Below are positions 36,525-51,484 of a DNA stretch of 64,000 bases, piece by piece; position 1 is the first letter of the stretch, and every line of letters begins with the position of its first letter. Made by a program: the position numbers and the translations under genes. This stretch comes from Auanema rhodensis. Taxonomy: Eukaryota; Nematoda; Chromadorea; Rhabditida; Rhabditidae. The notes below the pieces were generated by a model. That model did not search any database. It was given only the letters and a program-made list of their open reading frames with translations, and was not told the origin of the DNA. The DNA is taken from positions 2,604,001-2,668,000 of the forward strand of contig OZ059896.1 in assembly GCA_964057225.1 (NCBI GenBank), read 5' to 3'.

Positions 36525-39500
36525 CATATAAAGTGCACATCACGTGTACATGTAATTAGCATAAATTAAAGTTCACGTAAATTTCAAAGTCATGGTTACC
36601 ATGCACCAATATCAATGAAAATTTGTTTTTAGACTAATATGGACATGGGGAATCTAATTTTGAAAACCGCATTTCTTTATCTTTCAAGTGAAGCGAGTTA
36701 CATACCAAGTGCACATCACGTGTACACTTAATTAGCATAAATTAAAGTTCACGTAAATTTCAAAGTCATGGTTACCATGCACCAATATCAATGAAAATTT
36801 GTTTTTAGACTAATATGGACATGGGGAATCTAATTTTGAAAACCGCATCTCTTTATCTTTCAAGTGAAGCGAGTTACATACCAAGTGCACATCACGTGTA
36901 CATTTAATTAGCATAAATTAAAGTTCACGTAAATTTCAAATTCATGGTTACCATGAACCAATATCAATAAAAATTTGTTTTTAAACTAATATGGACATGG
37001 GGATTCTAATTTTGAAAACCGCATCTCTTTATCTTTCACGTGAAGCGAGTTACATACCTAGTGCACATCACGTGTACATTTAATTAGCATAAATTAAAGT
37101 TCACGTAAATTTCAAAGTCATGGTTACCATGAACCAATATTAATAAAAATTGGTTTTTAGACTAATATGGACATGAGGAATCTAATTTTGAAAACTGCAT
37201 CTCTTTATCTTTCACGTGAAGCGAGTTACATACCAAGTGCACATCACGTGTACACTTAATTAGCATAAATTAAAGTTCACGTTAATTTCAAAGTCATGGT
37301 TACCATGAACCAATATCAATAAAAACTTGTTTTTAGACTAATATGGACATGGGGAATCTAATTTTGAAAACCGCATCTCTTTATCTTTCACGTGAAGCGA
37401 GTTACATATAAAGTGCACATCACGTGTACATTTAATTAGCATAAATTAAAGTTCACGTAAATTTCAAAGTCATGGTTACCATGCACCAATATTAATAAAA
37501 ATTTGTTTTTAGACTAATATGGACATGGGGAATCTAATTTTGAAAACCGCATCTTTTTATCTTTCACGTGAAGCGAGTTACATACCAAGTGCACATCACG
37601 TGTACACTAAATTAGCATAAATTAAAGTTCACGTTAATTTCAAAGTCATGGTTACCATGCACCAATATCAATAAAAATTTGTTTTTAGACTAATTTGGAC
37701 ATGGGGAATCTAATTTTGAAAACCGCATCTCTTTATCTTTCACGTGAGGCGAGTTACATACCAAGTGCACATCACGTGTACATTTAATTAGCATAAATTA
37801 AAGTTCACGTAAATTTCAAAGTCATGGTTACCATGAACCAATATCAATAAAAATTTGTTTTTAGACTAATATGGACATGGGGAATCTAATTTTGAAAACC
37901 GCATCTCTTTATCTTTCAAGTGAAGCGAGTTACATACCAAGTGCACATCACGTGTACATTTAATTAGCATAAATTAAAGTTCACGTAAATTTCAAAGTCA
38001 TGGTTACCATGAACCAATATCAATAAAAATTTGTTTTTAGACTAATATGGACATGGGGAATCTAATTTTGAAAACCGCATCTCTTTATCTTTCAAGTGAA
38101 GCGAGTTACATACCAAGTGCACATCACGTGTACATTTAATTAGCATAAATTAAAGTTCACGTAAATTTCAAATTCATGGTTACCATGAACCAATATCAAT
38201 AAAAATTTGTTTTTAAACTAATATGGACATGGGGATTCTAATTTTGAAAACCGCATCTCTTTATCTTTCACGTGAAGCGAGTTACATACCTAGTGCACAT
38301 CACGTGTACATTTAATTAGCATAAATTAAAGTTCACGTAAATTTCAAATTCATGGTTACCATGAACCAATATCAATAAAAATTTGTTTTTAAACTAATTT
38401 GGACATGGGGAATCTAATTTTGAAAACCGCATCTCTTTATCTTTCAAGTGAAGCGAGTTACATACCTAGTGCACATCACGTGTACATTTAATTAGCATAA
38501 ATTAAAGTTCACGTAAATTTCAAATTCATGGTTACCATGAACCAATATCAATAAAAATTTGTTTTTAAACTAATATGGACATGGGGAATCTAATTTTGAA
38601 AACCGCATCTCTTTATCTTTCACGTGAAGCGAGTTACATACCTAGTGCACATCACGTGTACATTTAATTAGCATAAATTAAAGTTCACGTAAATTTCAAA
38701 TTCATGGTTACCATGAACCAATATCAATAAAAATTTGTTTTTAAACTAATATGGACATGGGGATTCTAATTTTGAAAACCGCATCTCTTTATCTTTCACG
38801 TGAAGCGAGTTACCTACCTAGTGCACATCACGTGTACATTTAATTAGCATAAATTAAAGTTCACGTAAATTTCAAAGTCATGGTTACCATGAACCAATAT
38901 CAATAAAAATTTGTTTTTAGACTAATTTGGACATGGGGAATCTAATTTTGAAAACCGCATCTCTTTATCTTTCACGTGAAGCGAGTTACATACCAAGTGC
39001 ACATCACGTGTACATTTAATTAGCATAAATTAAAGTTCACGTAAATTTCAAAGTCATGGTTACCATGAACCAATATCAATAAAAATTTGTTTTTAGACTA
39101 ATTTGGACATGGGGAATCTAATTTTGAAAACCGCATCTCTTTATCTTTCACGTGAAGCGAGTTACATACCAAGTGCACATCACGTGTACATTTAATTAGC
39201 ATAAATTAAAGTTCACGTAAATTTCAAAGTCATGGTTACCATGAACCAATATCAAGAAAAATTTGTTTTTAAACTAATATGGACATGGGGAATCTAATTT
39301 TGAAAACCGCATCTCTTTATCTTTCACGTGAAGCGAGTTACATACCAAGTGCACATCACGTGTACATTTAATTAGCATAAATCAAAGTTCACGTAAATTT
39401 CAAAGTCATGGTTACCATGAACCAATATCAATAAAAATTTGTTTTTAGACTAAATTGGACATGGGGAATCTAATTTTGAAAACCGCATCTTTTTATCTTT

Positions 39501-40924
39501 CACATGAAGCGAGTTACATACCAAGTGCACATCACGTGTACACTAAATTAGCATAAATTAAAGTTCACGTTAATTTCAAAGTCATGGTTACCATGAACCA
39601 ATATCAATAAAAATTTGTTTTTAGACTAATATGGACATGGGGAATCTAATTTTGAAAACCGCATCTCTTTATCTTTCAAGTGAAGCGAGTTACATACCAA
39701 GTGCACATCACGTGTACATTTAATTAGCATAAATTAAAGTTCACGTAAATTTCAAATTCATGGTTACCATGAACCAATATCAATAAAAATTTGTTTTTAA
39801 ACTAATATGGACATGGGGAATCTAATTTTGAAAACCGCATCTCTTTATCTTTCACGTGAAGCGAGTTACATACCTAGTGCACATCACGTGTACATTTAAT
39901 TAGCATAAATTAAAGTTCACGTAAATTTCAAATTCATGGTTACCATGAACCAATATCAATAAAAATATGTTTTTAGACTAATTTGGACATGGGGATTCTA
40001 ATTTTGAAAACCGCATCTCTTTATCTTTCACGTGAAGCGAGTTACATACCTAGTGCACATCACGTGTACATTTAATTAGCATAAATTAAAGTTCACGTAA
40101 ATTTCAAAGTCATGGTTACCATGAACCAATATCAATAAAAATATGTTTTTAGACTAATTTGGACATGGGGAATCTAATTTTGAAAACCGCATCTCTTTAT
40201 CTTTCACGTGAAGCGAGTTACATACCAAGTGCACATCACGTGTACACTTAATTAGCATAAATTAAAGTTCACGTAAATTTCAAAGTCATGGTTACCATGC
40301 ACCAATATCAATAAAAATTTGTTTTTAGACTAATATGGACATGGGGAATCTAATTTTGAAAACCGCATCTTTTTATCTTTCACGTGAAGCGAGTTACATA
40401 CCAAGTGCACATCACGTGTACACTTAATTAGCATAAATTAAAGTTCACGTAAATTTCAAAGTCATGGTTACCATGAACCAATATCAATAAAAATTTGTTT
40501 TTAGACTAATATGGACATGGGGAATCTAATTTTGAAAACTGCATCTCTTTATCTTTCAAGTGAAGCGAGTTACATACCAAGTGCACATCACGTGTACATT
40601 TAATTAGCATAAATTAAAGTTCACGTAAATTTCAAAGTCATGGTTACCATGAACCAATATCAATAAAAATTTGTTTTTAAACTAATATGGACATGGGGAA
40701 TCTAATTTTGAAAACCGCATCTCTTTATCTTTCACGTGAAGCGAGTTACATACCTAGTGCACATCACGTGTACATTTAATTAGCATAAATTAAAGTTCAC
40801 GTAAATTTCAAAGTCATGGTTACCATGCACCAATATTAATAAAAATTTGTTTTTAGACTAATAGGGACATGGGGAATCTAATTTTGAAAACCGCATCTCT
40901 TTATCTTTCACGTGAAGCGAGTTA
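36525..40924 (+). repeat. Satellite zone with heterogeneous-type monomers
   Basis: Monomers carry AATTCATGG, CACTAAATTAGC, CGTTAATTTC and GAGGCGAG variants like those at 18-25 kb. The part to about 37932 matches 49021-50428 at offset 12496 (AAAAATTGG 37145/49641, TGAGGCGAG 37745/50241). Beyond that, matching to 50.4-52 kb continues but in steps of different offsets. A private base TACCTACCTAG occurs near 38811. No gene is seen. Confidence 0.78.
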
Positions 40925-43900
40925 CATACCAAGTGCACATCACGTGTACACTTAATTAGCATAAATTAAAGTTCACGTAAATTTCAAAGTCATGGTTACC
41001 ATGAACCAATATCAATAAAAATTTGTTTTTAGACTAATATGGACATGGGGAATCTAATTTTGAAAACTGCATCTCTTTATCTTTCACGTGAAGCGAGTTA
41101 CATACCAAGTGCACATCACGTGTACATTTAATTAGCATAAATTAAAGTTCATGTAAATTTCAAAGTCATGGTTACCATGCACCAATATCAATAAAAGTTT
41201 GTTTTTAGACTAATATGGACATGGGGAATCTAATTTTGAGAACCGCATCTCTTTATCTTTCACGTGAAGCGAGTTACATATAAAGTGCACATCACGTGTA
41301 CATTTAATTAGCATAAATTAAAGTTCACGTAAGTTTCAAAGTCATGGTTACCATGAACCAATATCAATAAAAATTTGTTTTTAGACTAATATGGACATGG
41401 GGAATCTAATTTTGAAAACCGCATCTCTTTATCTTTCACGTGAAGCGAGTTACATACCAAGTGCACATCACGTGTACATTTAATTAGCATAAATTAAAGT
41501 TCACGTAAATTTCAAAGTCATGGTTACCATGAACCAATATCAATAAAAATTTGTTTTTAAACTAATATGGACATGGGGAATCTAATTTTTAAAACCGCAT
41601 TTCTTTATCTTTCAAGTGAAGCGAGTTACATACCAAGTGCACATCACGTGTACATTTAATTAGCATAAATTAAAGTTCACGTAAATTTCAAAGTCATGGT
41701 TACCATGAACCAATATCAATAAAAATTTGTTTTCAAACTAATATGGACATGGGGATTCTAATTTTGAAAACCGCATCTCTTTATCTTTCACGTGAAGCGA
41801 GTTACATACCTAGTGCACATCACGTGTACATTTAATTAGCATAAATTAAAGTTCACGTAAATTTCAAAGTCATGGTTACCATGAACCAATATCAATAAAA
41901 ATTTGTTTTTAGACTAATTTGGACATGGGGAATCTAATTTTGAAAACCGCATCTCTTTATCTTTCAAGTGAAGCGAGTTACATACCAAGTGCACATCACG
42001 TGTACATTTAATTAGCATAAATTAAAGTTCACGTAAATTTCAAAGTCATGGTTACCATGAACCAATATCAATAAAAATTTGTTTTTAAACTAATATGGAC
42101 ATGGGGAATCTAATTTTGAAAACCGCATCTCTTTATCTTTCACGTGAAGCGAGTTACATACCTAGTGCACATCACGTGTACATTTAATTAGCATAAGTCA
42201 AAGTTCACGTAAATTTCAAAGTCATGGTTACCATGAACCAATATCGATAAAAATTTGTTTTCAGACTAATATGGACATGGGGAATCTAATTTTGAAAACC
42301 GCATCTCTTTATCTTTCACGTGAAGCGAGTTACATATAAAGTGCACATCACGTGTACATTTAATTAGCATAAATTAAAGTTCACGTAAATTTCAAAGTCA
42401 TGGTTACCATGAACCAATATCAATAAAAATTTGTTTTTAAACTAATATGGACATGGGGATTCTAATTTTGAAAACCGCATCTCTTTATCTTTCACGTGAA
42501 GCGAGTTACATACCTAGTGCACATCACGTGTACATTTAATTAGCATAAATTAAAGTTCACGTAAATTTCAAAGTCATGGTTACCATGAACCAATATCAAT
42601 AAAAATTTGTTTTTAGACTAATTTGGACATGGGGATTCTAATTTTGAAAACCGCATCTCTTTATCTTTCACGTGAAGCGAGTTACATACCTAGTGCACAT
42701 CACGTGTACATTTAATTAGCATAAATTAAAGTTCACGTAAATTTCAAAGTCATGGTTACCATGAACCAATATCAATAAAAATTTGTTTTTAAACTAATAT
42801 GGACATGGGGAATCTAATTTTGAAAACCGCATCTCTTTATCTTTCACGTGAAGCGAGTTACATACCTAGTGCACATCACGTGTACATTTAATTAGCATAA
42901 ATTAAAGTTCACGTAAATTTCAAAGTCATGGTTACCATGCACCAATATCAATAAAAGTTTGTTTTTAGACTAATATGGACATGGGGAATCTAATTTTGAG
43001 AACCGCATCTCTTTATCTTTCACGTGAAGCGAGTTACATATAAAGTGCACATCACGTGTACATTTAATTAGCATAAATTAAAGTTCACGTAAATTTCAAA
43101 GTCATGGTTACCATGAACCAATATCAATAAAAATTTGTTTTTAGACTAATATGGACATGGGGAATCTACTTTTGAAAACCGCATCTCTTTATCTTTCACG
43201 TGAAGCGAGTTACATACCAAGTGCACATCACGTGTACATTTAATTAGCATAAATTAAAGTTCACGTAAATTTCAAAGTCATGGTTACCATGAACCAATAT
43301 CAATAAAAATTTGTTTTTAAACTAATATGGACATGGGGAATCTAATTTTGAAAACCGCATCTCTTTATCTTTCAAGTGAAGCGAGTTACATACCAAGTGC
43401 ACATCACGTGTACATTTAATTAGCATAAATTAAAGTTCACGTAAATTTCAAAGTCATGGTTACCATGAACCAATATCAATAAAAATTTGTTTTCAAACTA
43501 ATATGGACATGGGGATTCTAATTTTGAAAACCGCATCTCTTTATCTTTCACGTGAAGCGAGTTACATACGTAGTGCACATCACGTGTACATTTAATTAGC
43601 ATAAATTAAAGTTCACGTAAATTTCAAAGTCATGGTTACCATGAACCAATATCAATAAAAATTTGTTTTCAAACTAATATGGACATGGGGATTCTAATTT
43701 TGAAAACCGCATCTCTTTATCTTTCACGTGAAGCGAGTTACATACCTAGTGCACATCACGTGTACATTTAATTAGCATAAATTAAAGTTCACGTAAATTT
43801 CAAAGTCATGGTTACCATGAACCAATATCAATAAAAATTTGTTTTTAGACTAATTTGGACATGGGGAATCTAATTTTGAAAACCGCATCTCTTTATCTTT

Positions 43901-46900
43901 CAAGTGAAGCGAGTTACATACCAAGTGCACATCACGTGTACATTTAATTAGCATAAATTAAAGTTCACGTAAATTTCAAAGTCATGGTTACCATGAACCA
44001 ATATCAATAAAAATTTGTTTTTAAACTAATATGGACATGGGGAATCTAATTTTGAAAACCGCATCTCTTTATCTTTCACGTGAAGCGAGTTACATACCTA
44101 GTGCACATCACGTGTACATTTAATTAGCATAAGTCAAAGTTCACGTAAATTTCAAAGTCATGGTTACCATGAACCAATATCGATAAAAATTTGTTTTCAG
44201 ACTAATATGGACATGGGGAATCTAATTTTGAAAACCGCATCTCTTTATCTTTCACGTGAAGCGAGTTACATACCTAGTGCACATCACGTGTACATTTAAT
44301 TAGCATAAATTAAAGTTCACGTAAATTTCAAAGTCATGGTTACCATGCACCAATATCAATAAAAGTTTGTTTTTAGACTAATATGGACATGGGGAATCTA
44401 ATTTTGAGAACCGCATCTCTTTATCTTTCACGTGAAGCGAGTTACATATAAAGTGCACATCACGTGTACATTTAATTAGCATAAATTAAAGTTCACGTAA
44501 ATTTCAAAGTCATGGTTACCATGAACCAATATCAATAAAAATTTGTTTTTAGACTAATATGGACATGGGGAATCTACTTTTGAAAACCGCATCTCTTTAT
44601 CTTTCACGTGAAGCGAGTTACATACCAAGTGCACATCACGTGTACATTTAATTAGCATAAATTAAAGTTCACGTAAATTTCAAAGTCATGGTTACCATGA
44701 ACCAATATCAATAAAAATTTGTTTTTAAACTAATATGGACATGGGGAATCTAATTTTGAAAACCGCATCTCTTTATCTTTCAAGTGAAGCGAGTTACATA
44801 CCAAGTGCACATCACGTGTACATTTAATTAGCATAAATTAAAGTTCACGTAAATTTCAAAGTCATGGTTACCATGAACCAATATCAATAAAAATTTGTTT
44901 TCAAACTAATATGGACATGGGGATTCTAATTTTGAAAACCGCATCTCTTTATCTTTCACGTGAAGCGAGTTACATACGTAGTGCACATCACGTGTACATT
45001 TAATTAGCATAAATTAAAGTTCACGTAAATTTCAAAGTCATGGTTACCATGAACCAATATCAATAAAAATTTGTTTTTAGACTAATTTGGACATGGGGAA
45101 TCTAATTTTGAAAACCGCATCTCTTTATCTTTCAAGTGAAGCGAGTTACATACCAAGTGCACATCACGTGTACATTTAATTAGCATAAATTAAAGTTCAC
45201 GTAAATTTCAAAGTCATGGTTACCATGAACCAATATCAATAAAAATTTGTTTTTAAACTAATATGGACATGGGGAATCTAATTTTGAAAACCGCATCTCT
45301 TTATCTTTCACGTGAAGCGAGTTACATACCTAGTGCACATCACGTGTACATTTAATTAGCATAAGTTGAAGTTCACGTAAATTTCAAAGTCATGGTTACC
45401 ATGAACCAATATCAATGAAAATTTGTTTTTAGACTAATATGGACATGGGGAATCTAATTTTGAAAACCGCATCTCTTTATCTTTCACGTGAAGCGAGTTA
45501 CATATAAAGTGCACATCACGTGTACATTTAATTAGCATAAATTAAAGTTCACGTAAATTTCAAAGTCATGGTTACCATGAACCAATATCAATAAAAATTT
45601 GTTTTTAAACTAATATGGACATGGGGAATCTAATTTTGAAAACCGCATCTCTTTATCTTTCAAGTGAAGCGAGTTACATACCTAGTGCACATCACGTGTA
45701 CATTTAATTAGCATAAATTAAAGTTCACGCAAATTTCAAAGTCATGGTTACCATGAACCAATATCAATAAAAATTTGTTTTTAGACTAATTTGGACATGG
45801 GGATTCTAATTTTGAAAACCGCATCTCTTTATCTTTCACGTGAAGCGAGTTACATACCTAGTGCACATCACGTGTACATTTAATTAGCATAAATTAAAGT
45901 TCACGTAAATTTCAAAGTCATGGTTACCATGAACCAATATCAATAAAAATTTGTTTTTAGACTAATTTGGACATGGGGATTCTAATTTTGAAAACCGCAT
46001 CTCTTTATCTTTCACGTGAAGCGAGTTACATACCTAGTGCACATCACGTGTACATTTAATTAGCATAAATTAAAGTTCACGTAAATTTCAAAGTCATGGT
46101 TACCATGAACCAATATCAATAAAAATTTGTTTTTAAACTAATATGGACATGGGGAATCTAATTTTGAAAACCGCATCTCTTTATCTTTCACGTGAAGCGA
46201 GTTACATACCTAGTGCACATCACGTGTACATTTAATTAGCATAAATTAAAGTTCACGTAAATTTCAAAGTCATGGTTACCATGCACCAATATCAATAAAA
46301 GTTTGTTTTTAGACTAATATGGACATGGGGAATCTAATTTTGAGAACCGCATCTCTTTATCTTCCACGTGAAGCGAGTTACATATAAAGTGCACATCACG
46401 TGTACATTTAATTAGCATAAATTAAAGTTCACGTAAATTTCAAAGTCATGGTTACCATGAACCAATATCAATAAAAATTTGTTTTTAGACTAATATGGAC
46501 ATGGGGAATCTAATTTTGAAAACCGCATCTCTTTATCTTTCACGTGAAGCGAGTAACATACCAAGTGCACATCACGTGTACATTTAATTAGCATAAATTA
46601 AAGTTCACGTAAATTTCAAAGTCATGGTTACCATGAACCAATATCAATAAAAATTTGTTTTTAAACTAATATGGACATGGGGAATCTAATTTTGAAAACC
46701 GCATCTCTTTATCTTTCAAGTGAAGCGAGTTACATACCAAGTGCACATCACGTGTACATTTAATTAGCATAAATTAAAGTTCACGTAAATTTCAAAGTCA
46801 TGGTTACCATGAACCAATATCAATAAAAATTTGTTTTCAAACTAATATGGACATGGGGATTCTAATTTTGAAAACCACTTCTCTTTATCTTTCACGTGAA

Positions 46901-49900
46901 GCGAGTTACATACCTAGTGCACATCACGTGTACATTTAATTAGCATAAATTAAAGTTCACGTAAATTTCAAAGTCATGGTTACCATGAACCAATATCAAT
47001 AAAAATTTGTTTTTAGACTAATTTGGACATGGGGAATCTAATTTTGAAAACCGCATCTCTTTATCTTTCAAGTGAAGCGAGTTACATACCAAGTGCACAT
47101 CACGTGTACATTTAATTAGCATAAATTAAAGTTCACGTAAATTTCAAAGTCATGGTTACCATGAACCAATATCAATAAAAATTTGTTTTTAGACTAATAT
47201 GGACATGGGGAATCTAATTTTGAAAACCGCATCTCTTTATCTTTCAAGTGAAGCGAGTTACATACCAAGTGCACATCACGTGTACACTTAATTAGCATAA
47301 ATTAAAGTTCACGTAAATTTCAAAGTCATGGTTACCATGCACCAATATCAATGAAAATTTGTTTTTAGACTAATATGGACATGGGGAATCTAATTTTGAA
47401 AACCGCATCTCTTTATCTTTCAAGTGAAGCGAGTTACATACCAAGTGCACATCACGTGTACATTTAATTAGCATAAATTAAAGTTCACGTAAATTTCAAA
47501 GTCATGGTTACCATGAACCAATATCAATAAAAATTTGTTTTTAAACTAATATGGACATGGGGATTCTAATTTTGAAAACCGCATCTCTTTATCTTTCACG
47601 TGAAGCGAGTTACATATAAAGTGCACATCACGTGTACATTTAATTAGCATAAATTAAAGTTCACGTAAAATTCAAAGTCATGGTTACCATGAACCAATAT
47701 CAATAAAAATTTGTTTTTAAACTAATATGGACATGGGGAATCTAATTTTGAAAACCGCATCTCTTTATCTTTCACGTGAAGCGAGTTACATACCTAGTGC
47801 ACATCACGTGTACATTTAATTAGCATAAATTAAAGTTCACGTAAATTTCAAAGTCATGGTTACCATGAACCAATATCAATAAAAATTTGTTTTTAGACTA
47901 ATATGGACATGGGGAATCTAATTTTGAAAACCGCATCTCTTTATCTTTCACGTGAAGCGAGTTACATATAAAGTGCACATCACGTGTACATTTAATTAGC
48001 ATAAATTAAAGTTCACGTAAATTTCAAAGTCATGGTTACCATGAACCAATATCAATAAAAATTTGTTTTTAGACTAATATGGACATGGGGAATCTAATTT
48101 TGAAAACCGCATCTCTTTATCTTTCACGTGAAGCGAGTAACATACCAAGTGCACATCACGTGTACATTTAATTAGCATAAATTAAAGTTCACGTAAATTT
48201 CAAAGTCATGGTTACCATGAACCAATATCAATAAAAATTTGTTTTTAAACTAATATGGACATGGGGAATCTAATTTTGAAAACCGCATCTCTTTATCTTT
48301 CAAGTGAAGCGAGTTACATACCAAGTGCACATCACGTGTACATTTAATTAGCATAAATTAAAGTTCACGTAAATTTCAAAGTCATGGTTACCATGAACCA
48401 ATATCAATAAAAATTTGTTTTCAAACTAATATGGACATGGGGATTCTAATTTTGAAAACCACATCTCTTTATCTTTCACGTGAAGCGAGTTACATACCTA
48501 GTGCACATCACGTGTACATTTAATTAGCATAAATTAAAGTTCACGTAAATTTCAAAGTCATGGTTACCATGAACCAATATCAATAAAAATTTGTTTTTAG
48601 ACTAATTTGGACATGGGGAATCTAATTTTGAAAACCGCATCTCTTTATCTTTCAAGTGAAGCGAGTTACATACCAAGTGCACATCACGTGTACATTTAAT
48701 TAGCATAAATTGAAGTTCACGTAAATTTCAAAGTCATGGTTACCATGAACCAATATCAATAAAAATTTGTTTTTAAACTAATATGGACATGGGGAATCTA
48801 ATTTTGAAAACCGCATCTCTTTATCTTTCACGTGAAGCGAGTTACATACCTAGTGCACATCACGTGTACATTTAATTAGCATAAGTTGAAGTTCACGTAA
48901 ATTTCAAAGTCATGGTTACCATGAACCAATATCAATGAAAATTTGTTTTTAGACTAATATGGACATGGGGAATCTAATTTTGAAAACCGCATCTCTTTAT
49001 CTTTCACGTGAAGCGAGTTACATATAAAGTGCACATCACGTGTACATTTAATTAGCATAAATTAAAGTTCACGTAAATTTCAAAGTCATGGTTACCATGC
49101 ACCAATATCAATGAAAATTTGTTTTTAGACTAATATGGACATGGGGAATCTAATTTTGAAAACCGCATCTCTTTATCTTTCAAGTGAAGCGAGTTACATA
49201 CCAAGTGCACATCACGTGTACACTTAATTAGCATAAATTAAAGTTCACGTAAATTTCAAAGTCATGGTTACCATGCACCAATATCAATGAAAATTTGTTT
49301 TTAGACTAATATGGACATGGGGAATCTAATTTTGAAAACCGCATCTCTTTATCTTTCAAGTGAAGCGAGTTACATACCAAGTGCACATCACGTGTACATT
49401 TAATTAGCATAAATTAAAGTTCACGTAAATTTCAAATTCATGGTTACCATGAACCAATATCAATAAAAATTTGTTTTTAAACTAATATGGACATGGGGAT
49501 TCTAATTTTGAAAACCGCATCTCTTTATCTTTCACGTGAAGCGAGTTACATACCTAGTGCACATCACGTGTACATTTAATTAGCATAAATTAAAGTTCAC
49601 GTAAATTTCAAAGTCATGGTTACCATGAACCAATATTAATAAAAATTGGTTTTTAGACTAATATGGACATGGGGAATCTAATTTTGAAAACTGCATCTCT
49701 TTATCTTTCACGTGAAGCGAGTTACATACCAAGTGCACATCACGTGTACACTTAATTAGCATAAATTAAAGTTCACGTTAATTTCAAAGTCATGGTTACC
49801 ATGAACCAATATCAATAAAAACTTGTTTTTAGACTAATATGGACATGGGGAATCTAATTTTGAAAACCGCATCTCTTTATCTTTCACGTGAAGCGAGTTA

Positions 49901-50428
49901 CATATAAAGTGCACATCACGTGTACATTTAATTAGCATAAATTAAAGTTCACGTAAATTTCAAAGTCATGGTTACCATGCACCAATATTAATAAAAATTT
50001 GTTTTTAGACTAATATGGACATGGGGAATCTAATTTTGAAAACCGCATCTTTTTATCTTTCACGTGAAGCGAGTTACATACCAAGTGCACATCACGTGTA
50101 CACTAAATTAGCATAAATTAAAGTTCACGTTAATTTCAAAGTCATGGTTACCATGCACCAATATCAATAAAAATTTGTTTTTAGACTAATTTGGACATGG
50201 GGAATCTAATTTTGAAAACCGCATCTCTTTATCTTTCACGTGAGGCGAGTTACATACCAAGTGCACATCACGTGTACATTTAATTAGCATAAATTAAAGT
50301 TCACGTAAATTTCAAAGTCATGGTTACCATGAACCAATATCAATAAAAATTTGTTTTTAGACTAATATGGACATGGGGAATCTAATTTTGAAAACCGCAT
50401 CTCTTTATCTTTCAAGTGAAGCGAGTTA
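40925..50428 (+). repeat. Large duplicated segment, copy 2 (without LINE)
   Basis: Counterpart of 27433-37932. It carries the same run of private markers in the same order, including ATAAGTCAAAG, TACATACGTA, GTTGAAG, CACGCAAA, GAGTAACATA and AAAATTGGTTTT, with monomer-scale gains and losses. The monomer matching the LINE target, starting at 46557, is uninterrupted. Confidence 0.8.
43565..43740 (+). repeat. Chimeric monomer at a rearrangement point
   Basis: It begins with the rare tag CATACGTAG, as do the monomers at 30073 and 44973, but its second half (TTCAAAC, GGATTC) is that of the preceding monomer type (for example 41629). The following monomers repeat those 1936 bp earlier. The array therefore steps back 11 monomers within this unit. 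Confidence 0.75.
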
Positions 50429-51484
50429 CATACCAAGTGCACATCACGTGTACATTTAATTAGCATAAATTAAAGTTCACGTAAATTTCAAATTCATGGT
50501 TACCATGAACCAATATCAATAAAAATTTGTTTTTAAACTAATATGGACATGGGGATTCTAATTTTGAAAACCGCATCTCTTTATCTTTCACGTGAAGCGA
50601 GTTACATACCTAGTGCACATCACGTGTACATTTAATTAGCATAAATTAAAGTTCACGTAAATTTCAAAGTCATGGTTACCATGAACCAATATCAATAAAA
50701 ATTTGTTTTTAGACTAATTTGGACATGGGGAATCTAATTTTGAAAACCGCATCTCTTTATCTTTCAAGTGAAGCGAGTTACATACCAAGTGCACATCACG
50801 TGTACATTTAATTAGCATAAATTAAAGTTCACGTAAATTTCAAATTCATGGTTACCATGAACCAATATCAATAAAAATTTGTTTTTAAACTAATATGGAC
50901 ATGGGGAATCTAATTTTGAAAACCGCATCTCTTTATCTTTCACGTGAAGCGAGTTACATACCTAGTGCACATCACGTGTACATTTAATTAGCATAAATTA
51001 AAGTTCACGTAAATTTCAAATTCATGGTTACCATGAACCAATATCAATAAAAATTTGTTTTTAAACTAATATGGACATGGGGATTCTAATTTTGAAAACC
51101 GCATCTCTTTATCTTTCACGTGAAGCGAGTTACATACCTAGTGCACATCACGTGTACATTTAATTAGCATAAATTAAAGTTCACGTAAATTTCAAAGTCA
51201 TGGTTACCATGAACCAATATCAATAAAAATTTGTTTTTAGACTAATTTGGACATGGGGAATCTAATTTTGAAAACCGCATCTCTTTATCTTTCAAGTGAA
51301 GCGAGTTACATACCAAGTGCACATCACGTGTACATTTAATTAGCATAAATCAAAGTTCACGTAAATTTCAAAGTCATGGTTACCATGAACCAATATCAAT
51401 AAAAATTTGTTTTTAGACTAATATGGACATGGGGAATCTAATTTTGAAAACCGCATCTTTTTATCTTTCACGTGAAGCGAGTTA
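50077..51484 (+). repeat. Eight-monomer (1408 bp) higher-order repeat, copy a
   Basis: Begins with the monomer bearing CACTAAATTAGC and CGTTAATTTC and returns to that type at 51485. The order includes monomers with GTCATGG/TTAGAC/CAAGTG, TTCATGG/TTAAAC/GGATTC, and AAATCAAAG with GCATCTTTTTATC at the end. It is followed by a five-monomer partial unit at 51485-52364. Confidence 0.8.
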
